From positions 1-64,000 of IMG/VR virus record IMGVR_UViG_3300032897_000002: a stretch of DNA of 64,000 nt, one strand, 5' to 3'. Below, in pieces: positions 33,507 to 41,274 of this stretch. The position numbers and the translations under genes were made by a program. This stretch comes from a virus. Numbering within the stretch: the stretch's first letter is position 1; every line of letters starts with the position of its first letter. The notes beneath the pieces are model-generated. The model searched no databases. It worked only from the letters and a program-made list of their open reading frames with translations, and had not been told where the DNA came from.

Positions 33507-34373
33507 CTATTCTTGCTTGGTTTTTGAATCAAGCAATTTTTTGAGCGACTCGACGGCGCACAGGCTGCACAGTGAGAACACGGTGATTTCGCCCGCTGCA
33601 CGCGGCTCCGCTTCGATCTTGAAACCACCCTCGGTCAGCCGCTTCGCGAACTCGTCAATTTCGGATGCGGAGGGCTTCAGCGAGATGGTCAGGCATGGCC
33701 TGCCATGCTCGCAGACGGATTCTCCCAGCCGCGCCTCGCAACTAAACGGCAGAACCAGACGTGCTTCCGCCGCCGCGATCTCTTCCTCGGTGGGGGGATT
33801 TTGCGTACTCCAGAAGAGTCCCTGGTGCGTGTAATTGGCACCGGGGGAGAGCACAAATCCCGCCAGTTGCAACTCTTCCTCCGTCATGTCAAGGTCAAGC
33901 GTAAGATTGTCGGGCCAGCAAAAGTCCATAGCCGCTCGCTTGGCGTCGTAGATGACCAACTCTTTCCCGCTGTCCGTTATCGGACTGAATTCCAGCCGCA
34001 TGATGGGATCGGGGAGGCAGGTTATAAGGTGAAAACGCTCGGACGGTAGGCAGGCCGGAATCTTTGTTTCCGGCAGGAGTCCGCTCTTCTCACGAATGAA
34101 TGCGTGTCGGCCCACGGTGAAGATATAAACATGATTCTGCGACTGGGGAACCTCTGGAGGAGGACTGAGTGAAGGCCAGCATCTACGATTGGCGTCTGCT
34201 TGGAAGCTTTGCTCTTGCTTTTTGATCGCCTCGCTTTTAGGCGCGACGATGCGGGCGTCGATGGAAGCCTGACGCTCTTTTATGATCTCAGGACTGGGCT
34301 TTTTTATTCTAGGGGCGGGGACTATTTTCTTGCCAAAAAACTTACTAAGCCACTGCCTAATCTTTTCGAGCAT
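33507..34373 (-). CDS. hypothetical protein, paralogue of the 14004-14906 product
   Basis: 288 aa from ATG 34373 (AAAGGACC upstream). Basic N-terminal helix (MLEKIRQWLSKFFGKK), then VYIFTVGRHAFIRE, TKIPACLPSE, AKRAAMDFCWPDNLTLD and GLFWSTQNPPTEEE, which align with the same blocks in the 14004 protein. The C-terminal 80 residues differ. Function unknown. Confidence 0.65.
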   Translation of the reverse strand: MLEKIRQWLSKFFGKKIVPAPRIKKPSPEIIKERQASIDARIVAPKSEAIKKQEQSFQADANRRCWPSLSPPPEVPQSQNHVYIFTVGRHAFIREKSGLLPETKIPACLPSERFHLITCLPDPIMRLEFSPITDSGKELVIYDAKRAAMDFCWPDNLTLDLDMTEEELQLAGFVLSPGANYTHQGLFWSTQNPPTEEEIAAAEARLVLPFSCEARLGESVCEHGRPCLTISLKPSASEIDEFAKRLTEGGFKIEAEPRAAGEITVFSLCSLCAVESLKKLLDSKTKQE

Positions 34374-34384
34374 CTTCGGTCCTT

Positions 34385-34606
34385 TCACGGTTGTGGGGCA
34401 AGCGGAATTTCGTCCATCTTCGGCCCTTGTCGCACTATCTCTGCTATTTTTGCCAGCATGGCTCCAAGGGCCATCGACTCGACGCTCCCTGGCATCACGT
34501 TGACCACCGTTATGCAGCCATATTGATTCAGTCTGTCCAAAATCATTTGTAGGCCATTCAGTGACATTCGGCAGCCATTAAAATCTACTCTTGTGGGCTC
34601 GTTCAC
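34385..34606 (-). CDS. hypothetical protein
   Basis: 73 aa from GTG 34606, overlapping the upstream stop as GTGA, with GAGG upstream. One amphipathic region (GLQMILDRLNQYGCITVVNVM) with alpha/beta look. No family. Confidence 0.5.
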   Translation of the reverse strand: MNEPTRVDFNGCRMSLNGLQMILDRLNQYGCITVVNVMPGSVESMALGAMLAKIAEIVRQGPKMDEIPLAPQP

Positions 34607-35031
34607 CGCTTCACCTCCATGCCCGGAGGAGCAGGAATTCCAGCGCGTTCCCAGTCGATCTGCTTGACGATCTCGGGCGGTAACTCCGTGATGTCCCCCC
34701 AAAGCATTTTATTGGCAGCCGCCAGTGCGCCACGGACACGCTTATTGTCGTCCACCAGGGTCTTGCCCGCTTCCCTGAGCGTGTCCACCTCCGTCTGCAA
34801 CCGCGCCTTATCGGCCTGGAGGCCCTCAATCTGCTTCGTGAGCATTTCGGCCGTCTGCTGTGCCGCCACGATCATGTTGGACTGCGAAGCATTCAGGGCC
34901 TTCAGCGATAATACTTCGGGCCGTAGGCGTTCAACCTCATCGTGATCTTGCTGGTGGTCTTTGAGGAGTTTCAGGTACTCATCGCGGTCCAGCTTGACGT
35001 GCGGGCGGAATAGGCGTTCAAGGAAGGTCAT
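34603..35031 (-). CDS. coiled-coil protein
   Basis: 142 aa. Residues 20-105 form a long heptad-type helix (HDEVERLRPEVLSLKALN, QIEGLQADKARLQTEVDTL) and the last 35 residues a short GDITELPPEIVKQIDW cap. Probably oligomeric. Function unknown. Confidence 0.65.
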   Translation of the reverse strand: MTFLERLFRPHVKLDRDEYLKLLKDHQQDHDEVERLRPEVLSLKALNASQSNMIVAAQQTAEMLTKQIEGLQADKARLQTEVDTLREAGKTLVDDNKRVRGALAAANKMLWGDITELPPEIVKQIDWERAGIPAPPGMEVKR

Positions 35032-35037
35032 AGCGTT

Positions 35038-35229
35038 TCACCTCGGAATATCAATCTCAGTCCCGGTCCCCCAGACGTTATCCATCTGCGTGATGACGGA
35101 CTCCGGGCAGTCCGTCGTGACGATGCGTCCCACTACTCCGGTTTCGCGGTCATGCACGATGAAGCCGACGATCTCCAGATGGAGACGGGCGAGGCGGTTG
35201 GAGAGTTCTTCCACGGTGATCTTCGGCAT
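35038..35229 (-). CDS. hypothetical small protein
   Basis: 63 aa, MPKITVEELSNRLARLHLEIVGFIVHDRE; alpha then beta hairpin. Its first base overlaps the stop of the upstream gene (ATGA type). Confidence 0.55.
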   Translation of the reverse strand: MPKITVEELSNRLARLHLEIVGFIVHDRETGVVGRIVTTDCPESVITQMDNVWGTGTEIDIPR

Positions 35230-35420
35230 CAGTCTTCCATTCTTGCGATTGCTTCTCGGTAAGCGATTTCAAACCGCACCGCGTCGGCCGTAGCTGAGTC
35301 CTCTTCTTTGCGGGAGTATCCTGGTGATTCATACATTTCGAGCGCATCATAAAGGAAAACGGTGTGTGCTTCCTTTATGGCCTTGTAATCAGGCATTTTT
35401 GGTATCACGCCGTCCATCAC
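35229..35420 (-). CDS. hypothetical small protein
   Basis: 63 aa, helical, acidic, Tyr-rich (YDALEMYESPGYSRKEED). Overlaps on both sides. No family. Confidence 0.55.
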   Translation of the reverse strand: MMDGVIPKMPDYKAIKEAHTVFLYDALEMYESPGYSRKEEDSATADAVRFEIAYREAIARMED

Positions 35421-35611
35421 TTAGCCTCCGGGGGCCGCTGTAGTGCGGCATTAACGCGCAGCGCACAGGAATGGCAGAGGTCTACCGGCACGGGGCTTAC
35501 CGCTACTGATGGAGTAATCCCAATTGAAAAGCTAATTTGGAGCCTTGCCCCAACTTCTCTTGGGTCTCCGATTACTCGGTCACAGCGATCACAATGAGTC
35601 TTCGTCATCAA
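35417..35611 (-). CDS. zinc-ribbon small protein
   Basis: 64 aa with CDRCDRVIGD near the N terminus and DLCHSCA near the C terminus, a four-Cys zinc ribbon separated by a beta strand pair. Function unknown. Confidence 0.65.
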   Translation of the reverse strand: MMTKTHCDRCDRVIGDPREVGARLQISFSIGITPSVAVSPVPVDLCHSCALRVNAALQRPPEAK

Positions 35612-35814
35612 GCATCTCCATAAGAGTAGTCGTCCGCATTGTACCGCTTTCGGGCGTCCGGGTCACTGAGATAGCGGACGGCGCGGCCACCCGGATAGAC
35701 CTTGTAGAGCCCGCGCCCGCTGATACGCGCCCAGAGGGCCTCGTTGATTCTTGCGGAGGCGGCTAGGGCTTCTTCGAGTGAGTCAAACCAGATTGGGTGC
35801 TTTGGATATTGCAT
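35608..35814 (-). CDS. hypothetical small protein
   Basis: 68 aa from ATG 35814 (MQYPKHPIWFDSLEEALAAS). Helix, then GLYKVYPGGRAVRYL hairpin. Start chosen downstream of an upstream in-frame ATG because the latter would lie inside the secreted-protein gene. Confidence 0.5.
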   Translation of the reverse strand: MQYPKHPIWFDSLEEALAASARINEALWARISGRGLYKVYPGGRAVRYLSDPDARKRYNADDYSYGDA

Positions 35815-35818
35815 TGTG

Positions 35819-36436
35819 TCACCGAACCGGCGTGATGCTGATTGCTCCACTATAAGGACGCACTAGATTATCGGTACTGGCTGGTGTAATCCATGCACCG
35901 CCGCACGGATTCGCAGGCGCAGGCTCGGGCTTGGCAGGCACGATGAACTTGAAGTCGTGGGTGAAGTCGAAGCGGGGCGGGTTATTCATGTTCTCGATGC
36001 CTTCTTCGTTCCAACCTTTTCGGATGCGGCGTTCCTTGCCGATCTGTTCATCGGCCTCTTTCTTTTTAATTCGATATTTGGCAAGGTCTTGTTCGGAAAA
36101 ACAAAATCCGTCAGTTGGGGCTCTTCCGTCAGCGCACTGAACTGCCTTTTCCCCTGTCATCCCATTAAAAGTAGTAGCACTACTGGGGTTGCTGATTAAC
36201 GACCATTCGGTAGCAGGGGTGTAATGCTGCTGGCTCGCCTCCGGGTCCTTGGGCTCAACGGTCAGGTACTTCTCGCTGATTTGCTTCTGGACGGCCGCCC
36301 AATCCTTCTGGGCCGCAATCATGCGCTCGTAAACCTGCTTGGCATGGCTTGCGTCCTCGGGTGATAGCTGGACCACGTATGCCTCCTGGCCGTAGGCGCA
36401 GAAGCAGAAGGCGAAGAGAAATATCAGGTGTTTCAT
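35819..36436 (-). CDS. secreted protein with signal peptide
   Basis: 205 aa. MKHLIFLFAFCFCAYGQ is a clear signal peptide with probable cleavage after AYG. The mature part is hydrophilic and helical (YVVQLSPEDASHAKQVYERM) with a Pro-rich tail. The GQ-type cleavage region resembles acidobacterial secreted proteins. Possibly a lysogenic-conversion or envelope-acting gene; no enzyme motif. Confidence 0.65.
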   Translation of the reverse strand: MKHLIFLFAFCFCAYGQEAYVVQLSPEDASHAKQVYERMIAAQKDWAAVQKQISEKYLTVEPKDPEASQQHYTPATEWSLISNPSSATTFNGMTGEKAVQCADGRAPTDGFCFSEQDLAKYRIKKKEADEQIGKERRIRKGWNEEGIENMNNPPRFDFTHDFKFIVPAKPEPAPANPCGGAWITPASTDNLVRPYSGAISITPVR

Positions 36437-36462
36437 GACGGGCTCCTTTCAAGATATTCGAT

Positions 36463-37302
36463 CTATTCCCAGCACGTTATTACATGACGGGCTTGCTTGT
36501 GGAGTACAGGGTATTTTTCTCTTTCGTCCGGGCTCACAAATTCTCTCTCCTCGATGTCGTCTTCCTTGGCGCTCCACGTTGAGAGTTTGACATGAGGGCC
36601 AGAGAAGCATTTTCTCCCGAACAATCTCGCCGTTTTAGAACTACCGACATCGCAAGCTCCGCAGGTTCTCGAAAATCCCCACTGACGGTAACAAATCTTG
36701 ATGCCGCATGACATACAGATAAACGGTGCCGTAAATCTCCAGCCTCGATATTCAAACCCTGTATCTTCGGGAAGTCGGGAATGGACAAATCCCGGCCCGC
36801 AGTAGAAGCAACTTGGATGTTCCGCTGTCGGTTTATGATATCCTTTGCAGTCCGCGCAATAAGATTCCATGTCTCGTGCCAGGAATTCCCGCCATGATTT
36901 TGCTAGTGGAGATTTCCTGTCTGCCACAAGTTCTTTATGAAGTTGATCTGGGCTTATATTGTTTTGCACGCAGAATTCTTGCCTTATTTTTTCAAACTGA
37001 TCTTGGCCTCGCCTTTCATGGGCACCGTTCCGTTCGCGCATGGCCTCGAACTGTTCTTTTCGAATCCTGGCCTCATCCTGCCAAAGCCTGTACTCGGCTG
37101 CGTCAGATAGCTGTTCAATGCTGATTTTCCTTCCGTTGTTTGGGCAGCCAAAGGACATGCACCGATAACCAGAGATTTTTATCAGGCCAATTTCTTTAAT
37201 CATGTTTCTGCCACAGGAAGGACAGGAAACTTCAGGGGCCGTACCACAATCTTTAATTCCTGCTTCGAGAAGCCGCGAGAATTCAGAGAAATCCGATGCC
37301 AT
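36463..37302 (-). CDS. multi-zinc-ribbon protein
   Basis: 279 aa from ATG 37302 (AAGGGG upstream). Four Cys pairs or clusters: CPSCGRNM and CMSFGC near the N terminus, CADCKGYHKP and CFYCGPG in the middle, CMSCGIKIC and CGAC towards the end. A helical charged segment (residues 60-110) separates them. Looks like a nucleic-acid-binding or scaffolded zinc protein; no catalytic motif seen. Divergent from the plus-strand island. Confidence 0.65.
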   Translation of the reverse strand: MASDFSEFSRLLEAGIKDCGTAPEVSCPSCGRNMIKEIGLIKISGYRCMSFGCPNNGRKISIEQLSDAAEYRLWQDEARIRKEQFEAMRERNGAHERRGQDQFEKIRQEFCVQNNISPDQLHKELVADRKSPLAKSWREFLARDMESYCADCKGYHKPTAEHPSCFYCGPGFVHSRLPEDTGFEYRGWRFTAPFICMSCGIKICYRQWGFSRTCGACDVGSSKTARLFGRKCFSGPHVKLSTWSAKEDDIEEREFVSPDEREKYPVLHKQARHVITCWE

Positions 37303-37366
37303 AGTCATCCCCTTTCGATACCCCCGCCATTCAGCAGGGAGTACCGGTACCCGCCAAAGGTGGCAT

Positions 37367-37396
37367 TTGACAAGGACTGGCCACAAGATGTGTAAT
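37367..37396 (+). promoter_or_regulatory. promoter of the 37.4-kb island
   Basis: TTGACA (37367-37372), 18-nt spacer, TGTAAT (37391-37396), directly upstream of the plus-strand small gene. Confidence 0.5.
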
Positions 37397-37412
37397 AGTG
37401 GTGAGGACAGAG

Positions 37413-37625
37413 ATGAACGGTATTAACCATCGTCCAGCTAAAGAGCCTTTATCAAATATTGCTTTCCAAGCAGAAGTCAAAAAGTGGCTTCGCGGTAACG
37501 AGATTGTTTATAATTTTCTTCAGAAGGGAATTCCTCCACCTAAGCGTGGAATTCCTCTGAGAGTCCAAAAAGCGCTGCGACACAGGCGGCACTTCTTTAG
37601 ATTGCTTGATTCCATAAAGGAATGA
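37413..37625 (+). CDS. small basic hypothetical protein
   Basis: 70 aa from ATG 37413 (AGGACAGAG upstream). Helical and basic towards the end (RVQKALRHRRHFFRLLD), with GIPPPKRGIPL in the middle. A GTG at 37398 is also in frame. First gene after the promoter and upstream of the folded RNA. Confidence 0.45.
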   Translation: MNGINHRPAKEPLSNIAFQAEVKKWLRGNEIVYNFLQKGIPPPKRGIPLRVQKALRHRRHFFRLLDSIKE

Positions 37626-37648
37626 AACCCACCTTTCAAAATACTCTC

Positions 37649-37852
37649 TCGCAGGCCCCCTGCACGAAAGATGGACGCCCCTCGACGTGGCTTCGGCCAC
37701 TGCGGAATTGTCGATGTGGATTGGTTGATGTCGGCATGAACCCAAAGCACCTTGGGAGGAGAGGCAAAGGGTGCTCTTCGCCTCTCCTGAATCCCTGGAC
37801 TCGCGTCCCCTGTTCGATGCAGGAGACACCCCAAGATAAAATCTGCGCGATG
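37649..37852 (+). ncRNA. structured RNA candidate with kissing hairpins
   Basis: No convincing gene covers 37626-37941. The plus strand has GCAGG-CCC-CCTGC; GTGGC-TTCG-GCCAC (37687-37700, a C(UUCG)G loop) enclosed by TCGAC/GTCGA; hairpin CCCAA-AGCACC-TTGGG (37741-37756) directly followed by a 9-bp hairpin AGGAGAGGC/GCCTCTCCT (37757-37788) whose loop holds GGTGCT, the exact complement of the first loop; GGAC-TCGC-GTCC; and a T-arm-like CCTG-TTCGATG-CAGG. The ends can pair (TCGCAG with CTGCGCGA). No known family recognised. Confidence 0.45.
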
Positions 37853-37907
37853 GAATTGTCAAGCTCATTCTTTCGTCGGTAGTGTCTCAGTTTGAATTTT
37901 CTTGTCC

Positions 37908-37935
37908 TTGACTGAGGCAGCGAGCCTGCGATAAT
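37908..37935 (+). promoter_or_regulatory. promoter with leaderless spacing
   Basis: TTGACT (37908-37913), 16-nt spacer, GATAAT (37930-37935); ATG follows 6 nt later at 37942. Confidence 0.5.
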
Positions 37936-37941
37936 GGGAGC

Positions 37942-38163
37942 ATGTCACAGAGACCCCGCGACCAGAACCAGCTTGCCAAGCTGATTGTGGATATTGCCAC
38001 CGGACAGGCAGAGGATGCGGATAGTGAGGCCAAGCGACACCCAGAGAGCGTCAGAGGTAGGGCCGGAGGAATTGCAGGCGGAGTGGCAAGAGCGAAAACA
38101 ATTTCAGCCAAGAAACGCTCCGCAATTGCGATGAAAGCAGCTAAATCTCGCTGGAAATCTTAG
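37942..38163 (+). CDS. small Lys/Ala-rich protein with histone-tail-like end
   Basis: 73 aa. The C-terminal half reads GRAGGIAGGVARAKTISAKKRSAIAMKAAKSRW, a pattern typical of short proteins with an S/GxxGG...A..R...AKxAAxxRW block found next to varied genes in bacteria and phages. May bind nucleic acid. Convergent with the proteasome-like gene, 3 nt between stops. Confidence 0.6.
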   Translation: MSQRPRDQNQLAKLIVDIATGQAEDADSEAKRHPESVRGRAGGIAGGVARAKTISAKKRSAIAMKAAKSRWKS

Positions 38164-38166
38164 CGT

Positions 38167-38910
38167 TCATTGAACAATATCACGGATACGATCTGTGAAC
38201 CGTTTTAGGGCTGCCTCCCTTTGCTGCTCACTCGCATTTGAATTCATCACATCGAAAAAGAACTGTTTCAGGAAAAACTCTGCCATGAGCACATCTTGCT
38301 CCATGGTTGGGGTCATGGTGGAGCACTCGCGCAGGCTGCCGCCCGGTAACAGTTCAATCAGGTTAGTATCTCCTCCGCAGCCATCCACAAAGGCTTTTGC
38401 CTTAGCCACAAAATATGTCGCAATAACTGCCGCAGTCTTTATGGTTAGATGGAAAGGGCCGGATAAGAAAAGTGATTCTAGGTACCGGACTATTGAGCTA
38501 TCCCCTACACCGACGTAATCATACAGAGGAACCTCATTAACCGTTATTTTCGATGTTTTGATTAACTGCAAATCGCTGCCGATGGACAAACCGAATAGAG
38601 TAAAGAGTCCGTAAGGGTTGGGCATGATGACGTTCTTCATTCTTGCCAAAGTGGTTTCGATTAGCTTCCTGGTGTTGTGCCCGGTGGGAATATAGTCTGC
38701 CTTGCCCATAGAATCGACCAGCCTGTCCTTGAACATCATCATTAAGTCAGGATCACCAGCAAAGGTGAAGCAAGCCCAGCCACCCGCACTCGGAAGTTCA
38801 ATTTCACAAATCTTATTTTGGTGGAATTTGTGAGAGCCTTGGAAGGTTATTTGAGTGTCCGAACACAGAACGATCCCGTCTACGCACTTAAATCCGACCC
38901 CTATAGTCAC
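38167..38910 (-). CDS. proteasome-fold N-terminal-nucleophile (Ntn) peptidase
   Basis: 247 aa from GTG 38910, which has a perfect AAGGAGG 7 nt upstream; the product starts M-TIGVGFKCVDGIVLCSDTQ. After Met removal Thr1 is the nucleophile, Asp17 (LCSD) and Lys32 (QNK) match the Thr-Asp-Lys triad of proteasome beta-type and HslV/Anbu peptidases. GWACFTFAGD matches the conserved strand with a Gly near position 47. A longer reading from 39006 would bury Thr1 and lacks an SD. Substrate unknown; no ATPase partner in the window. A proteasome-like enzyme in a phage accessory island is unusual. Confidence 0.78.
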   Translation of the reverse strand: MTIGVGFKCVDGIVLCSDTQITFQGSHKFHQNKICEIELPSAGGWACFTFAGDPDLMMMFKDRLVDSMGKADYIPTGHNTRKLIETTLARMKNVIMPNPYGLFTLFGLSIGSDLQLIKTSKITVNEVPLYDYVGVGDSSIVRYLESLFLSGPFHLTIKTAAVIATYFVAKAKAFVDGCGGDTNLIELLPGGSLRECSTMTPTMEQDVLMAEFFLKQFFFDVMNSNASEQQREAALKRFTDRIRDIVQ

Positions 38911-39104
38911 AAGTTTCCTCCTTGCGAATTGCAGCGGATTGGGCCGGAAATGAGTCAGCGGGTTCTTCGGCAATTCAACTTTGACTATAGACACAGCTAC
39001 CCTCACTGGTATAGATTAGAAACCAGCTAGGGCAGCGCTCCGGTTGATTGCCTTCAACCCCTTGCGCGACCACTCCGAGGATTTCCAGTCAAGTGAATCG
39101 TAAC

Positions 39105-39131
39105 AGCTTTCGGGTCACACCGAAAGCTTTT
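39105..39131 (+). terminator. hairpin upstream of the transposase promoter
   Basis: Perfect 9-bp stem AGCTTTCGG/CCGAAAGCT with a 6-nt loop and four T after the stem on the plus strand. Insulates the next promoter. Confidence 0.55.
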
Positions 39132-39154
39132 ACATTTCAAACTGAACTTTGTGC

Positions 39155-39183
39155 TTGACAAGCAATTATTCGTCAAGCATAAT
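39155..39183 (+). promoter_or_regulatory. promoter of IS1-type gene, with palindrome
   Basis: TTGACA (39155-39160), 17-nt spacer, CATAAT (39178-39183); ATG 7 nt later. GCTTGAC/GTCAAGC, a 7-bp inverted repeat, overlaps the -35 and spacer and may be an operator. Confidence 0.6.
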
Positions 39184-39190
39184 ATTCAGT

Positions 39191-40057
39191 ATGAACCGAC
39201 TACCCATTGAAGACCGCGCACGAATAATTGGAATGTTAATTGAGGGAATGAGCCTCCGCGCCACCAGTCGGCTGGCCGATGTTTCGATTAATACTGTCAC
39301 AAAACTTCTAGTAGAAGTTGGCATCGCATCTGCCGAATATCAGGACCGGACCCTGCGCAAACTCAAGTGCAAAAGGATTCAATGCGACGAGATTTGGGCG
39401 TTTGTCTACGCCAAAGAGAAGAACGTCCCCAGTAAATTGAAAGGCAAGTTTGGCTTCGGAGATGTCTGGACCTGGACAGCGATTGACGCTGACACCAAAC
39501 TGGTTCCCTCCTTCATGGTAGGCAACCGCGACGCGCAGACCGCGAACATCTTCATTGACGATCTCAAAAGCCGACTAGCGAACCGCGTGCAACTCACCAC
39601 CGATGGCCTCAAGGTTTACTTGGAAGCGGTTGAGGGCGCATTCGGAGCTGACATCGACTACGCCCAACTGGTAAAGATTTATGGTGCCACGCAGGAGGAA
39701 GTACGGTACTCGCCTGCCGAATGCTTGGGCTGCGAAACCAAACGAGTCCAGGGCCATCCTGATCCCAAACACATTTCGACAAGTTATGTTGAACGCCAGA
39801 ATCTCACGATGCGAATGGGGATGCGCCGCTTCACTCGCCTGACTAACGCCTTCTCAAAGAAAGTCGAGAACCACGCCTACCAGGTGGCCCTTCACTTCAT
39901 GTACTACAATTTCGCCAGAATCCACCAGACCTTGCGATGCACTCCGGCAATGGAAGCTGGAGTATCCGACCATGTTTGGAGTATCAAGGAAATCGCGGCG
40001 CTCCTGCCAGAGCCGACATTCGGACCGCGCGGACCGTATAGGAAGAGGGATAAATGA
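39191..40057 (+). CDS. IS1-type DDE transposase ORF, HTH N terminus
   Basis: 288 aa from ATG 39191 (an upstream ATG is inside the promoter). Residues 5-45 form a helix-turn-helix (GMSLRATSRLADVSINTVTKL). The DDE core of IS1 transposases is complete: CD66EIWAF, TTD138GLK and VE201RQNL, and the conserved NLTMRMGMRRFTRLTNAFSKK block. Unlike classical IS1 it is one ORF and lacks the zinc finger. No terminal inverted repeats were seen, so it may be a resident or domesticated gene. ATGA overlap with the next gene. Confidence 0.85.
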   Translation: MNRLPIEDRARIIGMLIEGMSLRATSRLADVSINTVTKLLVEVGIASAEYQDRTLRKLKCKRIQCDEIWAFVYAKEKNVPSKLKGKFGFGDVWTWTAIDADTKLVPSFMVGNRDAQTANIFIDDLKSRLANRVQLTTDGLKVYLEAVEGAFGADIDYAQLVKIYGATQEEVRYSPAECLGCETKRVQGHPDPKHISTSYVERQNLTMRMGMRRFTRLTNAFSKKVENHAYQVALHFMYYNFARIHQTLRCTPAMEAGVSDHVWSIKEIAALLPEPTFGPRGPYRKRDK

Positions 40058-40341
40058 CAGACAAACTGACACTCAAAGAGATGGTTCTTCAGCTTCTCCA
40101 AGCTCTCGAATATGACCAATGCCGAACCGCAGCCATGGCGAAGATTCTGACTGATTGCCCCGACAGAATAACTAGGGCAACATGGCCAGCGAAGGTCAAG
40201 AAACTCATAAACGACCCCGCATTGAGGGAGGCCGTTCATTCCTCATTTGAGCCAATCTACGCCCACATACGCGAAGCACCTGACGGGATGGGCCTTGCCG
40301 AATTGCTTGCGAAATTGCCAACAAAAGGGAGAATAAATTAG
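40054..40341 (+). CDS. small helical protein coupled to the transposase
   Basis: 95 aa, two helical blocks around GRTAAMAKIL-like basic helices and DGMGLAELLAKLPTKG. Start overlaps the transposase stop (ATGA). Possibly winged-helix; no family certain. Followed by a strong terminator, so it ends the unit. Confidence 0.6.
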   Translation: MTDKLTLKEMVLQLLQALEYDQCRTAAMAKILTDCPDRITRATWPAKVKKLINDPALREAVHSSFEPIYAHIREAPDGMGLAELLAKLPTKGRIN

Positions 40342-40413
40342 TTGGTTTCTTAATCTTTGGCATTGGACGCAACTCCGTGATACTCTGAGTTTGCCCGACC
40401 CAAAGTCCGAAAG

Positions 40414-40445
40414 GCCCCGACTGCGAATCGGGGCTTTTTCTTTTT
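40414..40445 (+). terminator. intrinsic terminator of the transposase unit
   Basis: Stem GCCCCGA/TCGGGGC with a 7-nt loop followed by TTTTTCTTTTT. Confidence 0.85.
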
Positions 40446-40485
40446 ATACCACGCCTGTCAAATTACAAGCGTATAATCCCGGCCC

Positions 40486-40677
40486 ATGAGTCCTTCTGAT
40501 CTCCCCTGGTGGGCATGGCTGTTCGGCGGATTAGCAGGCTTTATTGCGGGGCTCGCGATAAAAGCGGAGTGCGACGGTCTCTTATTGAAACTCCTTGGGA
40601 TGCTGCTTGCCGTTGCTAGTTTCCTGTCTATAATCATCGGTATTGTGCGGCTTATCAAGTGGGCTTGGGTTGGGTGA
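40486..40677 (+). CDS. small membrane protein
   Basis: 63 aa with two hydrophobic helices (residues 8-26 and 34-57). Start ATG is preceded by GGCCC without a strong SD. 228 bases to the next gene hold only a broken minus frame. Could be a holin-like protein, but nothing specific supports that. Confidence 0.45.
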   Translation: MSPSDLPWWAWLFGGLAGFIAGLAIKAECDGLLLKLLGMLLAVASFLSIIIGIVRLIKWAWVG

Positions 40678-40906
40678 ATAACCCGCTCAAATGGAGATAC
40701 AACGCTATGTTAGAATTTGCCTTTCTTTTCGCCGTTCTCTTGCTCGCGGTAATTGTAAGGTGCATCTCCTTGATGCGGCGCCAGTGCTTGGCGTGCAGGC
40801 GCGAGAAGAGAAGCGGCGAGCGGGCGGCCGGCGTCTCGATGTCGGGGGCGCGACCAAAGATTCACCAGGTCTTGGGGATGTCGCGGGTGTCAGGCATATT
40901 TTCTCC

Positions 40907-41065
40907 TCAATCTTTCTCAGTCGCAAAATGAACCAATTGAACCAGAAAAAGACACGCTATGGCGGTGGAGAATCCTGGGTCCCAACCCTTCCATACCCCC
41001 ACGGAAACGCCCACCAAAAGAGCAGCGCATATTGCGAGGAATTGGGATTTTATTCGGTTCGTCAT
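40907..41065 (-). CDS. small membrane protein
   Basis: 52 aa from ATG 41065 (overlaps the upstream stop). Two hydrophobic stretches (FLAICAALLVGVSVGVW and STAIACLFLVQLVHF). Last gene of the minus-strand run from 44.0 kb. Confidence 0.55.
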   Translation of the reverse strand: MTNRIKSQFLAICAALLVGVSVGVWKGWDPGFSTAIACLFLVQLVHFATEKD

Positions 41066-41274
41066 GCTCGCTTGGACTCCTTCTCCTTCCAAAGTTCCTT
41101 CATGGTCGCCAGTTCGCGTTGCAGCTTCGAGCACTCCAAGAACTTGGAGATGAACAGCCGATGTAAACGCTCCCAGGCTTCTGTGGCGCGGTCACGCTGC
41201 CAGGCGACCTCGGCTAGTTCGGCGCGGAGGCGCGTGATCTCGGGAGTGATGAGGAGCTTGCGGAGCCAGGTCAT
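41062..41274 (-). CDS. coiled-coil small protein
   Basis: 70 aa, helical throughout (ITRLRAELAEVAWQRDRATEAWERLHRLF). TGA/ATG overlaps on both sides. Function unknown. Confidence 0.6.
   Translation of the reverse strand: MTWLRKLLITPEITRLRAELAEVAWQRDRATEAWERLHRLFISKFLECSKLQRELATMKELWKEKESKRA

Noticed and set aside
37452-37868. 138-codon minus-strand frame over the folded RNA
   Set aside because: No SD, no recognisable protein features, and strong RNA-type hairpins on the other strand.
39191-40057. Complete insertion sequence around the IS1-type ORF
   Set aside because: No inverted ends or target duplications could be seen; only the coding gene is reported.
40690-40905. Possible minus-strand gene reading MPDTRDIPKTW-stop and continuing in frame
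   Set aside because: A TGA interrupts it and no restart is supported; may be a decayed gene, but evidence is too thin to annotate.
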